A stretch of 64,000 bases of DNA from Prunus persica (taxonomy: Eukaryota > Streptophyta > Magnoliopsida > Rosales > Rosaceae): positions 12,457,805 to 12,521,804 of the forward strand of contig NC_034016.1 in assembly GCF_000346465.2 (NCBI RefSeq), in the 5' to 3' direction. Made by a program: the position numbers and the translations under genes. Position 1 is the first letter of the stretch, and each line of letters begins with the position of its first letter. Under the pieces are notes generated by a model that had not been told where the DNA came from, did not search any database, and saw nothing but the letters and a program-made list of their open reading frames with translations. Below, piece by piece: positions 11,464-23,408 of this stretch.

Positions 11464-12172
11464 TAGGGGTGGGCATCTAAAGCCGAAATACCAAAATCAT
11501 ACACTAACCATACAGATTTCATACTGTTTCATTTGGGATGAAGAGATATTCGGTACTGTACCGTACCGTACCAAAAAAGTATGATATGGTAGCAATGCCA
11601 GGTATTTGGTACCTGTCAATACCGTACTATAACGAATACCTTAAGAATGAGCTTTACATGTTTCAACAGCTTGATATCCTTGTTTTGCTTGGGTTGGGGT
11701 CTAAGTGTTTTGGTGTCATTTATAACAATCTCCTCTGGTAAGATGTTTAAACTTATAACTAGATCAGATAAAGAATTAGTTAACTCTTACCAAAAAGAAA
11801 CATCACTTGCTAATCAAAAGCATCATAATCATGACTGTGTTAGAGACTTTCCACTTGATGACAAATAGACATTGCTCTTCATTTGTCATGGTATGAGGAA
11901 TTTGTTGATGGATAATGATTTGGTTGATTAGGATTTGGATATTGAATATGTTGAATTTTTGAATCTGTAACTTTGGCATCACTTATTTTGGTGAATGAAT
12001 CTGTTGAATATTGAATTGGTTCATTTTTGAGTTGTGTCATTTTGGTATCAATTTGGCACGGTATGGTACGGTACCAATTTTGACAAACGATAATTTCATA
12101 CCGTACCATACCAGTTTTAATTTCCGGTATCGGTAGCGGTATGAGTTCAATACCGTACCGTACCCATCCCTA
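11464..12172. mobile_element. Nested hAT-type non-autonomous element, ACGGTA-rich
   Basis: Ends TAGGGGTGGGC / (reverse) TAGGGATGGGT with 8 bp flanks ATTTTAAT (11456-11463) and ATTTTAAC (12173-12180), 7 of 8 identical, which is the hAT pattern. Sub-terminal regions are dense in TACCGTACC and GGTACGGTA repeats on both strands, as expected of transposase-binding arrays. No transposase is encoded. It lies within the 9560-12363 element. Confidence 0.8.
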
Positions 12173-12363
12173 ATTTTAACATATAAAATGACCAATTTGC
12201 CTTCATATTTAACGTCAAATTGAATGAAATGTTGAGATTTAGACGGTAGGGAGGAATTGGCTGTAAAAATTAGTTTGTATACTTAATTTTCCAAAAACAA
12301 AAAAAGTTTATGGTGCAAATTAAAAATAGCATACAAGTTCAGGGAGTAAATCGCAGCTAACCC

Positions 12364-12943
12364 AAAAAAGAAAAAGAAAAGGGTAGGGTTTGGTGGGCTG
12401 TGGGCACAAAATCTGAAAGGGATTGAAAGCGCAGGGGTTCATTTGTTTGTATTGTAATTTAATTTAATTTGCACCCACAACAAAGCCACTCTGCGCTGTC
12501 CATGATTTGCCGGGCATACCAAATTAAGTCATTCAGTGAGCACATGATTGAAATTAACTCCACTGCCTGGACAATGTCCTTGGGAATTTTCATTTTCCTT
12601 CAGGGTTTCTTGGGCAGAGCAGAACATAAGTGAATTTCCATTTTTAGCCTCAGTTCTGTCAAGATATTTTTATTGCTCAAGGTTTGTCAGTGGCCACCAA
12701 ACCCAGCAAAGTTGTTGAAGGTCATAAAGATCTGTGTGTTGTGATTTGCATACCAGCTCTTTGTGCATGGTTTTTTTATTCTCCTTTCTTTGAAGGCCTT
12801 CTTAAATTGTATGCATTTGTGGGTGTTGGTGTCTGAAAATGGTAGCGAATAAATGGAGCCTCTGCTGTACCTGCAATGCATAATGGTGTCTGTTAAACCT
12901 GACTATCAAGACAGAATTACAGGCGACTTGCTTTGCAAACTAA
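12364..12943. other. Interval between two transposons, no gene seen
   Basis: No supported coding region, RNA gene or clear repeat. A short open frame on minus (12687-12881) has no recognisable content. Confidence 0.45.
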
Positions 12944-13261
12944 GGCCCTATTTGGTATCTTACTAAAAAAATAAACTCAAAAATTATAATTCGTTTTAAA
13001 AAATGAGTTTTTAAATAGTGGCTTTAAGATTTAAAAAAAATTAAAATTAAAATCAGAAATCCTAGATTCCCAAATTGAAATTAACAAAAGAAAAAGTAAA
13101 TCCGTAAACTTTCAATATAAACCCTAGAAACCCAAAACATGAAAAAAGATTGATCAATTTTGGGTCGGGTAGTGGATGAAGGAGACCTTGATGGCCTTCA
13201 CGGAGCGGCAAACGACGGCCTTCATGGAGCTGCGAACGACGACGTCGACCTGGAACCACCA

Positions 13262-13317
<56 letters not shown>

Positions 13318-13611
13318 AAAACCTCACTTTTTTGTTTTCAATAATGGGGGTATTTTTGAGTTTGTTTTAGGTCTAGGTTTTTAAAAATTAGCATACTAAA
13401 CGGGTTTTATAAGTTTCGAATTTAAAATGTGTTTTTGATTTTATAAAATTAGATCCAAGTAGAATACCAAACATGCCCTAAACTTTTTTGCTTTTAATTT
13501 TAAGTTTAGGTTTTTAAAAATGAGCATACTAAACAGGTTCTTTAAGTTTCAGACTTAAAATGTGTTTTTGAGTTTATAAAATTAGATCTAAGTAGGATAC
13601 CAAACAGGCCC
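12944..13611. mobile_element. Tourist-like (PIF/Harbinger) MITE with a duplicated right end
   Basis: The left end is GGCCCTATTTGGTATCTTAC. The right end on the other strand is GGGCCTGTTTGGTATCCTAC. The flanking target duplication is TAA (12941-12943 and 13612-13614), diagnostic of PIF/Harbinger. The right terminal roughly 107 bases are present twice (about 13374-13482 and 13508-13614), so the element has an internal copy of its own end. It also carries an (AG)25 microsatellite at 13265-13314. Confidence 0.85.
13265..13314. repeat. (AG)25 microsatellite
   Basis: Perfect dinucleotide repeat of 50 bases, inside the Tourist-like MITE. The translated reading (RERERE) is an artefact. Confidence 0.95.
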
Positions 13612-13614
13612 TAA

Positions 13615-14760
13615 AAAGTTTGTTGGGTAGGTTCTTACTTTATTAACGAAGAAAGAGAATTCGAATTAAAGATCTCTTTCAATGTTGGAAAAATAAGTAC
13701 AACTAGACTAAGAGCTGGTTGGTTTGAATATGCAATATGTATGTACTTACAAGATCAATGAGGCTCTACCTACCACATGACAACAATCCTTGATGAAAAC
13801 AAACGTTCAATTGGATACATAAACATGTGGCATAATAAATAACCCTGCAAATGTACCTATAGAAAAGATATGCTAGGTTTTATGAGGGTTCTACTTAATA
13901 ATTAAGATGTTGATTTTATTAAGCTCATTTAAACTATTTTATTGAAGAACCTGATTTTAATACTGTCATTTTCAAAGTTTATAATTTTACTGACATAGAT
14001 ATAGAAGCCCAGCCCAGGCCCTAGCTCTAGCCCAACCTCCAGCCCTTCATTGTTGTCCAATTTTTAGCTCCCAATTTTTAGAAACAAATCCATAACAGGC
14101 CCAACCAACCCAACATTCACCCTCAGTGAAACCGAGAAATTCTATAGTGAAGTTGTCATATATGGGCCCCTTATGCGAATCTTTATATTAGCCACAAGAT
14201 CATTTTATTAAACTTAAGTGAAGACACTATTTCAAATACATCAGGTGGCTAATATGAAAGTCTACATCTATAGTCCATATATGACACACTTACCATAAAA
14301 CGATTCCTGTAAAACCTAAACCGAGGAAAAGGAAGTGCATATTCAGCAGGAAAAGGAACAGACTTGCTGACCTTTAAAAAAAGAAAACAATCTTTAGAGC
14401 TGATTGAAATAATCTGGTTATGTTGACAAATTTTGATAGATCTCACTTTCCCGCCATTGCTCTAAAATTTATAATAATTCTTTTTAATTTGTTTGAATTT
14501 ATAATAATTCTTTTTAATTTACAATATAAACAAATAATCTGGTGTATGAAGTTTCATATTTGATTCAAGCAGAGCGATAAAAACTCTATTTAACTCAAGT
14601 TATAATAAAATTTAAAACCCAGCCCACGCCATGCATGCCCTCAATCCCATTGCTCCAACCTATCAACTCCCTTGGAAAAAAACTTATATGAAATAAGGAT
14701 AATACTATTTTGTTATTCTGGCCAATAATACAATGATGTGAAAAAGTTATCCGATATGTC
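13615..14760. other. Gene-free interval
   Basis: AT-rich with no supported gene. A 29-base unit (AATTTATAATAATTCTTTTT core) is tandemly doubled near 14467-14521. An AGCCCAGCCCAGGCCC-type Pro/Ala-like GC block near 14000-14050 has no open frame of note. Confidence 0.45.
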
Positions 14761-14936
14761 ATTGCGTAATTGGCGGAAATAGCAAAAATTGCTATTCCTG
14801 AGAGTTTCTCTCCAATCCAATCCCCATTCCCCGGAAAAACCCTAAACCCAACGGAATTCCCCGCCCCAACCCACAAAACCCACTCTGAAAAGAAAGGAGC
14901 GCTTCTTCAGCCATCGACGGTGCTCAAATTTCTCTT

Positions 14937-14940
<4 letters not shown>

Positions 14941-14970
<30 letters not shown>
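14941..14970. repeat. (CT)15 microsatellite
   Basis: Perfect CT repeat in a pyrimidine-rich stretch that looks like a plant 5' leader. No coding sequence of known type follows it, so it is annotated only as a repeat. Confidence 0.95.
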
Positions 14971-14972
<2 letters not shown>

Positions 14973-15544
14973 GGTAACCGTAGAGAGCAGGCTCCGGTGG
15001 AAAGAGAAGCGAAGGGGTCGACGACGTTGATGTGCCAACGCCGAAGCGGGTGAACTGGTCAGGTGGGGTTCGGATCCGGTTTTGCATACACTGCTTCAAG
15101 AGCCACTGAAGAACACGACGCTATACAGCTTCATAGGTACGCTTGGAATTTCTTTGTTCCTCTCTCTCCCTCTACATTGGCTTGCTATCATTTTTCCATT
15201 TCTAATTTCGGATTTTTTTTTCTTTTTGCTAGTTTGTTTTCTGGATTCAATATTATTTTCTCTGAAAAAAAAATAAAAAAATGGATGAGTGGGTTTTAAT
15301 TTTTTTTAAAGGTTTTTTTTTTACTTTGAATTAAATTTGAGTGATGAAACTACTAAAATGCCCATGCCATCTTTTCTTAATTACTAAGTAAAGGGCCTAC
15401 CCAAATTTGACGAATTGTGCCAAATGCGAGTTTCGAACCCGAGCGAGCTCCTCCTTATCCTAAGAAACGCACGACCACCACCATCCCGTCTATCACGCGC
15501 TATTTGCAATTATTTTACATTTAAATTCTAAGAATACGTTTAGC

Positions 15545-15621
15545 GGTTGGCTCGTCCTCCCACCTCTCTCCCTGTTTCTCTCTGAAACCCTAGTAATGGT
15601 GATGCAGAACACTTAGCAGAG
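15545..15621 (+). other. Possible non-coding first exon of the BDP1-like gene
   Basis: A pyrimidine-rich leader-like stretch (CCTCCCACCTCTCTCCCTG) ends in a good donor AGAG|GTAACT at 15621. A matching acceptor lies at 15948 (TTTGCCTTATTTGAAG|ACGC), giving a second leader exon 15949-15997 before the BDP1 start codon. The left limit is a guess. A six-codon ORF (MVMQNT) lies in it. Confidence 0.4.
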
Positions 15622-15965
15622 GTAACTCCTTTTCAACTTATCAGTTTCTCTTCAAAGTACATGATTGTAAATATATTATTGGATGGAAGATTTATATATG
15701 GGTTCATGGTTAAATGCTCAGGTTGTATTTGCTCAGTTGAAGGTGCTAATAATATTGTCTAGGAGAATCATTTGAACGTTGTTTTAGAGAGTTTCAGTCA
15801 AATTCAGAAACCCCAAAAAGAAAACAAATTCTGATATAATTCACTTAGTAGGGCAATTTTAATGTGACTTTGGACTGCAAACAGAGTGCTTTGTATGCTT
15901 GGAACTCAATGTGATTTTTGTTTGTTTTCCTGTTTGCCTTATTTGAAGACGCTTCTGCCCAATAT

Positions 15966-15971
15966 ATGTAG
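15966..15971 (+). promoter_or_regulatory. Minimal start-stop uORF (ATGTAG) before the BDP1-like start
   Basis: ATG directly followed by TAG lies 26 bases before the BDP1-like start codon, in the predicted second leader exon. Start-stop uORFs are known to stall ribosomes in some plant mRNAs (the boron-responsive AUGUAA of NIP5;1). Whether this one acts is unknown. Confidence 0.35.
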
Positions 15972-15997
15972 AAACGGTTGTTGAAGTTAAAATCAAC

Positions 15998-18900
15998 ATG
16001 GAGGATTTGGATGATATTTTCCTTGACCCTTCTAATGCCCCTGGTAAGTCTGCACTTAGAACTTGAAGAACTTTTCATATTTTCTATTTTTATTTGGCTC
16101 AAGAGATGGATAACTGATTTCTATTTTCGTTTGCAGCTCGTCCTGGCGGCCGATTTCGACCCAAGGCAAAGCCCCGGCCAAGCAAGGTAGCATCTACAGC
16201 AGCTACTTCTGCTCTTCCTAATGACAGGACGGAAAAACCTGCCACATTATCTCCCACTGTCTCAGATACTGTTCCATCTGTTAAATCCATTGATGTTGGA
16301 GATGTTAAAGTAACAGATCCTGTAGGTTCGTCCTTGGCCACATCAGAGATTCTTGGGAACATAGAGCCAGCAAAAAACAATGAGAATTTATGTACAAATG
16401 TTGCATCGTCTGATGGCAACAAGGACACGAAACCTTGCGAGTCAGCTGCAACAGCTGCTCCTCAACCGGAGGTTGCAGCTTCTGTTGGAACAGCAGCAGG
16501 GGAGGTAAGAAACAAATACCTATTTCCTGGTTTCTTAGTTTTCCATTTCATGTTGATAACTTCTGATTTTTCCAGAATGCAGACATATTCTCTGGGTTGG
16601 AATGTCTTGATGGTTTTCTAAGTCAAACTACCAGGGGTACAGGTGACTAATGCAAAATACAATTTTTTATAAAAACTGTAGAAACATTGACTAGTACTGT
16701 CTGTTGACACTTATTCTTTCAGCAGAGAGTGCTGCCAGTAAGCCCCATGTTTCTGCTGAGTCTTCAGCGTTCATGGTTTGTGATGTTGCAGAAGCTCAAA
16801 CTTTTTCTGATTGTTGTACAACCCAAGATCCCGTGTCCTGCAGAGAAGTTTCTGTTTCTAACAAACCGGATGAAGTGCAGTTAGAAACAAAGGTGAAGAC
16901 TTGTACTGTCACAGAAATGATTCTTGTTCAATTATTAATTTTGATTAATTGGGCATTTTATGATCAATGTCAGGTAGATGGGGCTTTCTCAGAATTTGAA
17001 GTTCTAGATGTTGTGTCTGATGCTACCATTTTGTCTGGTATGCGCACCATCACTTGACTTTTTCCTTTGCTACTGTATTGTTTGTTGCGTAGTTCAATGA
17101 GTCTGGGTTGATTTAGGACAACGTGTTGGAAAATTTCAACCCAAGCTCAAAGTGAAAAAAGGAAAGGAGCATTTGCACATCCCTCCCGCTGAAGTTGAGT
17201 GTATGCTTTCACAAGCTGTGTTAGTGCCTTCTGAAACTGACATGAATGAGAGCTCACTTCCTGCCTTCCCACCTGGACATGTTCTTGATCACCCATCTCC
17301 AAGGTTTGGTGATTCTAGTACCCCACATCCAACCTCTGATCCCCTAGTGAATACAGAATACATTGCAGAAACTACCCACTTGGATGGCGCCATTTTTGGG
17401 GATGCTGTGCGTTCAGAAGATGTTGGGGGGACACTTGGAAAAGAGGTCACTTTTTTCAACTTAAAATTTCCATGCATGTCGTATTGGGGCTTAAAATATA
17501 ATTCAGTGTTTAATTGTGTTGGAACACCGGTTTGTATTTGTTTATTGGATTGCACAGGGTCATAAGAGTAGAAATAGAAAAGGTTCTACTGCATCAAATC
17601 ATTCTCAGAAGCACAAATCTTTTGCAGCCAGTGAGGAGGCTGAAGGTGGGACATCATCCAGGAAGTTGAGGAAGCGGTTACCTCGTCAAGAAGTTGAAGA
17701 GCTAGTGCATGAGGCTAATGAAGACAGCTTCACTGCTGAACCTTCTAGTGGATCAAATGTTAATGAAGACGAGAATAATGATAATGAATATAGGGAGCAT
17801 AAGACATCACAGAGGAAAAGAGCACCAAGAAAGTCCAAGGAACCTGAATCTGGAAAAGAAGAACCAGTAAAAAAACGTAAAAGAGCCAAGGAAGCACCTG
17901 ATAAATCAACGAAAGACCCTCCCAAAAGGTTTTCCCATTCAACTCGTAGAACCAAAAGACATGGTAAATGAATTTCTGGGTATATAACATTATGAGACTC
18001 GAAATTTGTATGTCATTTTAATTTTCTTACCCTTTGCAGTGGACAAGTCTTTGCTTGAAATCCCAGAGGATGAAATTGACCATCAAAGTTTGTCTCTAAA
18101 GAATCTCATTCGTCTAGCAGAGCATAGGGAGCTGTTAGCGGTATTTCTATTTTTCTAGTTTTTCTGGTTAAATTTTTGGATGAGGAACTATGATGCTGTT
18201 TCACTTAATAACCTTTTTATGGCTCTATCTATAATTTTTTTTTTTTTCCAACATTGACATTGCTTTTTTGCTTTGTCCCTATATCGTGTAGATTAAAGAG
18301 GCAAGAAAAATGACAACTCCAGTCCCCGATGAAAGGTACTTGAATTCTTATACAGAAACCGTATCTTTATATTTTTTTTATACTTGTTGAAGTTGTATAC
18401 TATGGTTCATGCAACAATTGACATTTGAATTGGAAATTTTTTTGCTAGTGTATATAGTAGCATAATGTCCCTAGTAATCTTGATGATGTTTGATTTGAAT
18501 TTCTTATGTTTGTGCATTTATCTTTCTTCTGATCCTTTATATGGTAGTACTATACTTGTTTAAATGAATGGCAAACATGAGGCATAGAAGCATACAGATA
18601 TATAAATATAGTTTGGACTTTTTATGTTTTTTAGATTCATAAGTTTGCTGAAAGTGTCAGCTGCATTTGTTTCTTCTTTCCTTTTTATCTCTCAATTTTC
18701 TTTTTTGACTGAAAGCAGTCATTTCTTGAAGGTTAAGATCTTATCTAGATCACCACTTCCAGGATCCCGCTTTTGCAGGACTAGCACTGTTGATGTCGTA
18801 TTTTTCCTGTGTTTGTTTTGATAGTAATTTCTAAGTTTGCAGATCCCCTGATATGTATTGATACTTTGACTGTGCACTGGATTTAAAGCAATTTTAAAAT

Positions 18901-21803
18901 AACTACAAATTGAATATTAGTAATAATTTATATGTATCTCAGTTACTGTAAATTGAATGAAACAGTAACCAGAAATATTTACAAATAACGTTAGAACAAA
19001 AATTGCCAAGGTTGATGGTTGTGGGTTGATGTGTAGGCATCTCGCTTTCTTTAGGGTGCGTGTCACAACACTTGTGTGTTGGGATCTCTAATGCATTGCG
19101 CTTCTCATATGACATCCCAACCACCATGCTGTTCGTCTTACAAATCTGCTCTATTTTGTGTGACAAGAGCTCTGAACGTTCGATACCCATTGTCAAAAGC
19201 TAGTGATAAAGTAGTTGTAAGATGCGTATGAAATTATTGTATGTGTCACTTGTATAAAATGGCCATACATGAGGATGTATTGTTTGAAAATATTATGAAG
19301 GTATTAATATGGATGGAATAGAATGATTGTGAATTGGGCCGTTTGAGTCAGCATGCTTTCACAGATTGGTAACTTTGCTTGAACCCACTTGAGGTTACAA
19401 CCATGTGACATACGTATTTCTCGAATATAATTGAGTTGTCTTTTCAGGACAGGAGGGTGGGGGCCTTGTAAGCATTAGCAATGTTTAGTTTGAAAAATGT
19501 TTGATATGTGACATTTGATGAAATGTAGAACTTAAAATTTTAGCAAACCCTGTTATTTTTGAAGAACTGCTGCTATTGTTGTTGTACACACAGAAAGGCT
19601 GACATGCTTGTTTTTGAATAGGTTGTTTTTACTATCATTCTTGGAGTCATATGTTGTCCATTGATGCACATTTCTTATTATTATTTTTGTTATTCTTTCA
19701 TTGCAGTACTAACAATGATTCTCACAAGGAAGCTAATCATGATGAAGAGAATGAAGAGGAGACCTTTCCTTCAGAACAAGACAGAAACTCTGAAGAAAAT
19801 CAAGCAAGCTATCGGGTTAATGCGAGTTCCTTTTTACTCAATTACCAGTCGTACATGGACAAAACACCCACTGTAAGATGGTCTAAACAAGACACAGAAC
19901 TGTTCTATGGGGTAATGTTCCTATAAATTCACTACAATTAACTGGCTTCGAATTGAAAATAACTTTGACATACCATATATGTGATTGATGGTGAAAGCTG
20001 ATGAGTTATCAGTCTCAGTTTGCAGAACGGCACTAGTTGATTTTCTTAGAACTCTAATTGCGATTTAAAAACTTTGTTTCATTCCTGATTAAGAAGGTTG
20101 TTGCTGTTATTCTTTTCCAAACAAGTGGCAACTAATTGTATAAGAGGTCAAATTAAATTTGTCTTCACTGACAATTTAGAGTCTTTCTGAAAAATGTATC
20201 TCTATTCATCAAGAATTGCCCATTATATGGACAGAATACAAGTTAATTAGGAAAGAACACTGGTTGATATTCAGCCCCTGAAAACAGCTCACCTACCACA
20301 TATACATGTATCTAATTATAGCTAACCTACCACATATACATGTATCTAATTAATGAAAGAATCTGCTGGCATTTAAATCTGATTTCCTTTGACATTCACA
20401 TGTGATTTAGGCTATTCAGCAGTGTGGATCAGATTTTACCATGATTCAAGAACTTTATTTTCCCGGTCGAACACGTCATCAAATCAAGTTGAAATTCAAG
20501 AAGGAAGAACGTCAAAATCCATTACGTATCAATGAAGCCGTATTAAGTCGTTCGACTTGTTCCACAGGTCAGTCCTTAATTTATTATTTATTTACTGTTT
20601 TAATATTTCCCTTAAGAACCTACCCAAGACCATTAATTGCCCACCTGTTTTACTCTTATATGAATTCCATTTGATGAAGTATAGGGACAATTGTATATAC
20701 TTTGTGTAGAAATTTTTTCCCTGATTTTAATTTTAATAAATAAAAACCAAATAAAATAAATTTGATGTTCATTTATCTATGCTTAAAGTCAATACAATTG
20801 TTGTTTTATATGCCACCCCAAACCACACATGGAGCTTCATACAGTTGTACAATATAATAATTTTCTCGTGCAGATCATTCCCAATTTACTTCATATATTG
20901 AGAGGCTGCAACAAGTTGCTCAGGCAAACAAGGAGGAGGAAGCAGAACCAACTCATGATACTGATGTATGCATTTTCTATCTTTTCTCTGGCTCTCTTCT
21001 GTGAGATGCTTATGTTCTGTTGCTGTATTTTTTGGGAAAGATTATGTTTCTGTGTGTCTATATTTAGATCTCCACGAAGATAGTTACTCATTTTTATAGA
21101 CAAACTTCATTGCTTGTACTTGTTATTCTCCAGTAGGAGGTAGTATATCACACAGAAGAATCTGCATACTGGAATTGTCGATGGTTTAGGAGTTGTACTC
21201 TTTATGAAAGGAAAAAAAATTATCTTCAAAAGCTTCAAGTTGGTTGATCTTAGATGATCCCATTTTTTATTTATTTATGGCTTTAATCTCTTCAGAGGAC
21301 CAACCGTTGGATGACTAATTGACTATGTAATTTGCATGGCATGTCTCTTTTGCCCTTGGACATCCTCCATGAATATTTTAGAAAGTGGATACATGCTCTA
21401 AACCTTTTGTGTTCCTCTAGTGATTCACAAAATCTACACTTAGTTTAATTTTTAAGGGCTCTTAGAAAGTTAAAGGATCATACAGTTGCAGTCTTGTGTT
21501 AAGACACTTAACTGATAATTGGTGCAATTTGTGCTCTTATTGTTTACACAACTTCTAATCATTTATGTTTTGTATCTCTTTCTATTGCTTGTAGTAGCTT
21601 TTCTTTTGTTGCTTTTTTATTAATAAAAAATTTATGCTGCTTCTTATTACTTTCAGGAGGGAGTGAAAAAAACTGAGTTGGAAGAACCTGAAGATCAGGA
21701 AGCTGATGTTGCTGAAGTTCAAGAAGAAGCTGTGGATGCTGAAGTTGAGAATCCATTGAAGTCTGATGAAATTGATGACGAAGAATTTACGTGGTCGGAA
21801 TGA
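15998..21803 (+). CDS. Transcription factor TFIIIB subunit B'' (BDP1-like), SANT domain
   Basis: Thirteen coding exons: 15998-16043, 16137-16504, 16576-16642, 16723-16892, 16974-17037, 17117-17445, 17558-17963, 18040-18140, 18292-18335, 19707-19911, 20411-20567, 20874-20965, 21657-21803. They join in frame to 731 residues. The N-terminus MEDLDDIFLDPSNAPARPGG and its KPRP-rich follow-on match plant BDP1. The middle is low-complexity, with a Lys/Arg-rich nuclear segment at about residues 385-480 (KKRKRAKEAPDKSTKDPPKR). The SANT domain lies at about 588-632 (RWSKQDTELFY ... GRTRHQIKLKFKKEERQ), then a short coil and an acidic C-terminus. Known role: BDP1 joins TBP and BRF to form TFIIIB, which recruits RNA polymerase III to tRNA and 5S genes in the nucleus. 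The exon 3/4 junction (16642/16723) has near-equal alternatives (16636 donor; acceptor at 16726), and the donor after exon 6 (GTCACT) is weak. Confidence 0.9.
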
Positions 21804-23017
21804 CAAGTCACGAGTATTTTTTTCCCCTAATATATTTTTTTCAGCCATGACTGACTTTCAACGAGAAGATATCGTACTGACAAATTGGAGGCGATTCAAA
21901 TCTTGTTATTGAGAGTGTTACACAAGGAAAACTAACACATGGAAATCATTCTCATTTTGACTATGGAGAATGTGGAGATAAAAACACATACAGTATATTG
22001 AGTAGCCAACACAGTTGCAGATGAACTGTAAGCACAGGACGGGACAATGGATACCTCAGCCTCAAATCTGGGCACAAAACTATACCATGCCTGTTTCTAA
22101 CGATATTTTGATCTTATCAGCTTTTAGGCCTCTGCGATTGTAATATTGTTTTCGATAGCAAAATAGATAAACATATTTAATAATGAATGCTCTCATATCT
22201 TTTTTCTTTTTTTTTGGGGTAAAGATATGCATGGGGAAATTATTTGGCCTTGCAAGCATTATAATTTGGTCCAAAGTATTGAGTGTTTTTCATTCCTTGG
22301 TTCATCCATGTTTCCTGCCAATCATGTATGAGAGCTCTTCAAGACGACATGTGAATGATGCGTGCAAGCTCAATGCTTTACAAATGATAGCATATTAATT
22401 TCCATCATTTTTTAATTACTTTGTGAGATGGATAAGTAATAACGATAAGGTGACAATGGTGAGTTTTATGTTTGGGCAATTTTGCTGATGCGGACTGATT
22501 ACCGCACCAAAGTCGGCCATCAATTCTGCAGTTGGTGCAATGCAAGGAAGTTGGCCACAATATCTTCCGTTGCTCCTTAAGGAAGGTTGGAGACTTGAAT
22601 TTAGGGTTTGGAGGCTCAAAATTATTTTTCGAATACTAAAATAATTTTTTAATAATTGAAACTATGTTTAAAATATATTCAAAATTTTAAAATAATTTTT
22701 AGGCACAAAATTATTTAAGATAAGTAAATATAATTAATTAGTATTTATCAATTAATTTATGAAATTAATTAAAATACTTAAATAATAATTATTTATTAAA
22801 TAAAGAACAATTAAAACATAAAATATAATTAATATAATTAAATAAGACTAAGATATTACTTAATTGTAAATATTAAACTAAACTAACTAACTTTGTATTA
22901 AAAATAAAATAAAAAACAAAGTCCACAAAACAATTTAAAATAATTTAAAAAGGCTAAGATATGACTTAAATTATTTTTTTGGTTTGAAAAGATATTGCTT
23001 AATTACCATTTTGTGCA
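21804..23017. other. BDP1 3' region and AT-rich gene-free DNA
   Basis: The first 400 bases probably include the BDP1-like 3' UTR. From about 22640 to 23000 the DNA is almost pure A/T with AATTAAAATA-type simple sequence. No gene is supported. Confidence 0.45.
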
Positions 23018-23290
23018 GTATAGCCTCGCAACTATACTTTTAAAATATTTGTATATGTTTAGAGAGTATAGCCGGATGGCTGTACTCAAATATATTTAAA
23101 GAGTATTTTGAGTACAGCCGCGCGGCTATACTATTAAAATATTCATATATATTTACAGAGTATAGCTGCGCGGCTACACCTTTAAAATATTCATATATGT
23201 TTACAAAGTATAGTTGCGCGTCTATACTCTTTAAATATTAATATATTTTAAAAGTATAATCATGCAATTATACATTTAAAATATTATAAA
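23018..23290. repeat. Six-unit tandem array of palindromes, 46-48 bp period
   Basis: Six units start at 23018, 23066, 23112, 23160, 23208 and 23254. Each opens with a 20-base imperfect palindrome of the type GTATAGCCGCGCGGCTATAC, followed by an AT spacer such as TTAAAATATTCATATAT. The GC-rich palindromes stand out sharply in AT-rich DNA. Where one arm has changed the other has often changed too (TATAATCATGCAATTATA in unit 6), but this was judged by eye. Confidence 0.85.
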
Positions 23291-23408
23291 ACTATATTTT
23301 CCACTTATTATCCTTTTTATTTGTTTTCATAAATTATTTATAAAGTATTTAAACCATCTATCTAATAATTAATAACAAATTAACGTCATATTTATCATCG
23401 ATGCGCAG

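Larger units (their letters stand above)
9560..12363. mobile_element. 2.8 kb long-TIR DNA transposon (MULE-like), host of two nested insertions
   Basis: The first and last roughly 135 bases are inverted copies: left GGGTTCATTGTCAATTTACT..., right (reverse complement) GGGTTAGCTGCGATTTACTC..., both running on to TAAATCTCAACAT. Flanks are A-rich on both sides (GAAAAAAAA / AAAAAAGAA), compatible with a 9 bp target duplication but not decisive. The interior has a C-rich block (9750-9860) and holds the independent insertions 10274-10673 and 11464-12172. There is no transposase, so it is non-autonomous. The Mutator-like class is inference from TIR length and ends. Confidence 0.7.

Noticed and set aside
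13160..13384. RERERE-repeat protein
   Set aside because: Translation of the (AG)25 microsatellite inside a MITE.
14770..15170. Leader-like CT-rich DNA followed by a GC-rich segment (VDVPTPKRVNWSGG frame) ending at a donor-like CATAG|GTACGC
   Set aside because: It looks like the first exon of a gene, but every frame stops quickly and no following exon of a known protein was found; it could be a decayed gene start. Not called.
16099..16428. 109-codon minus-strand frame
   Set aside because: Antisense shadow of BDP1-like exon 2.
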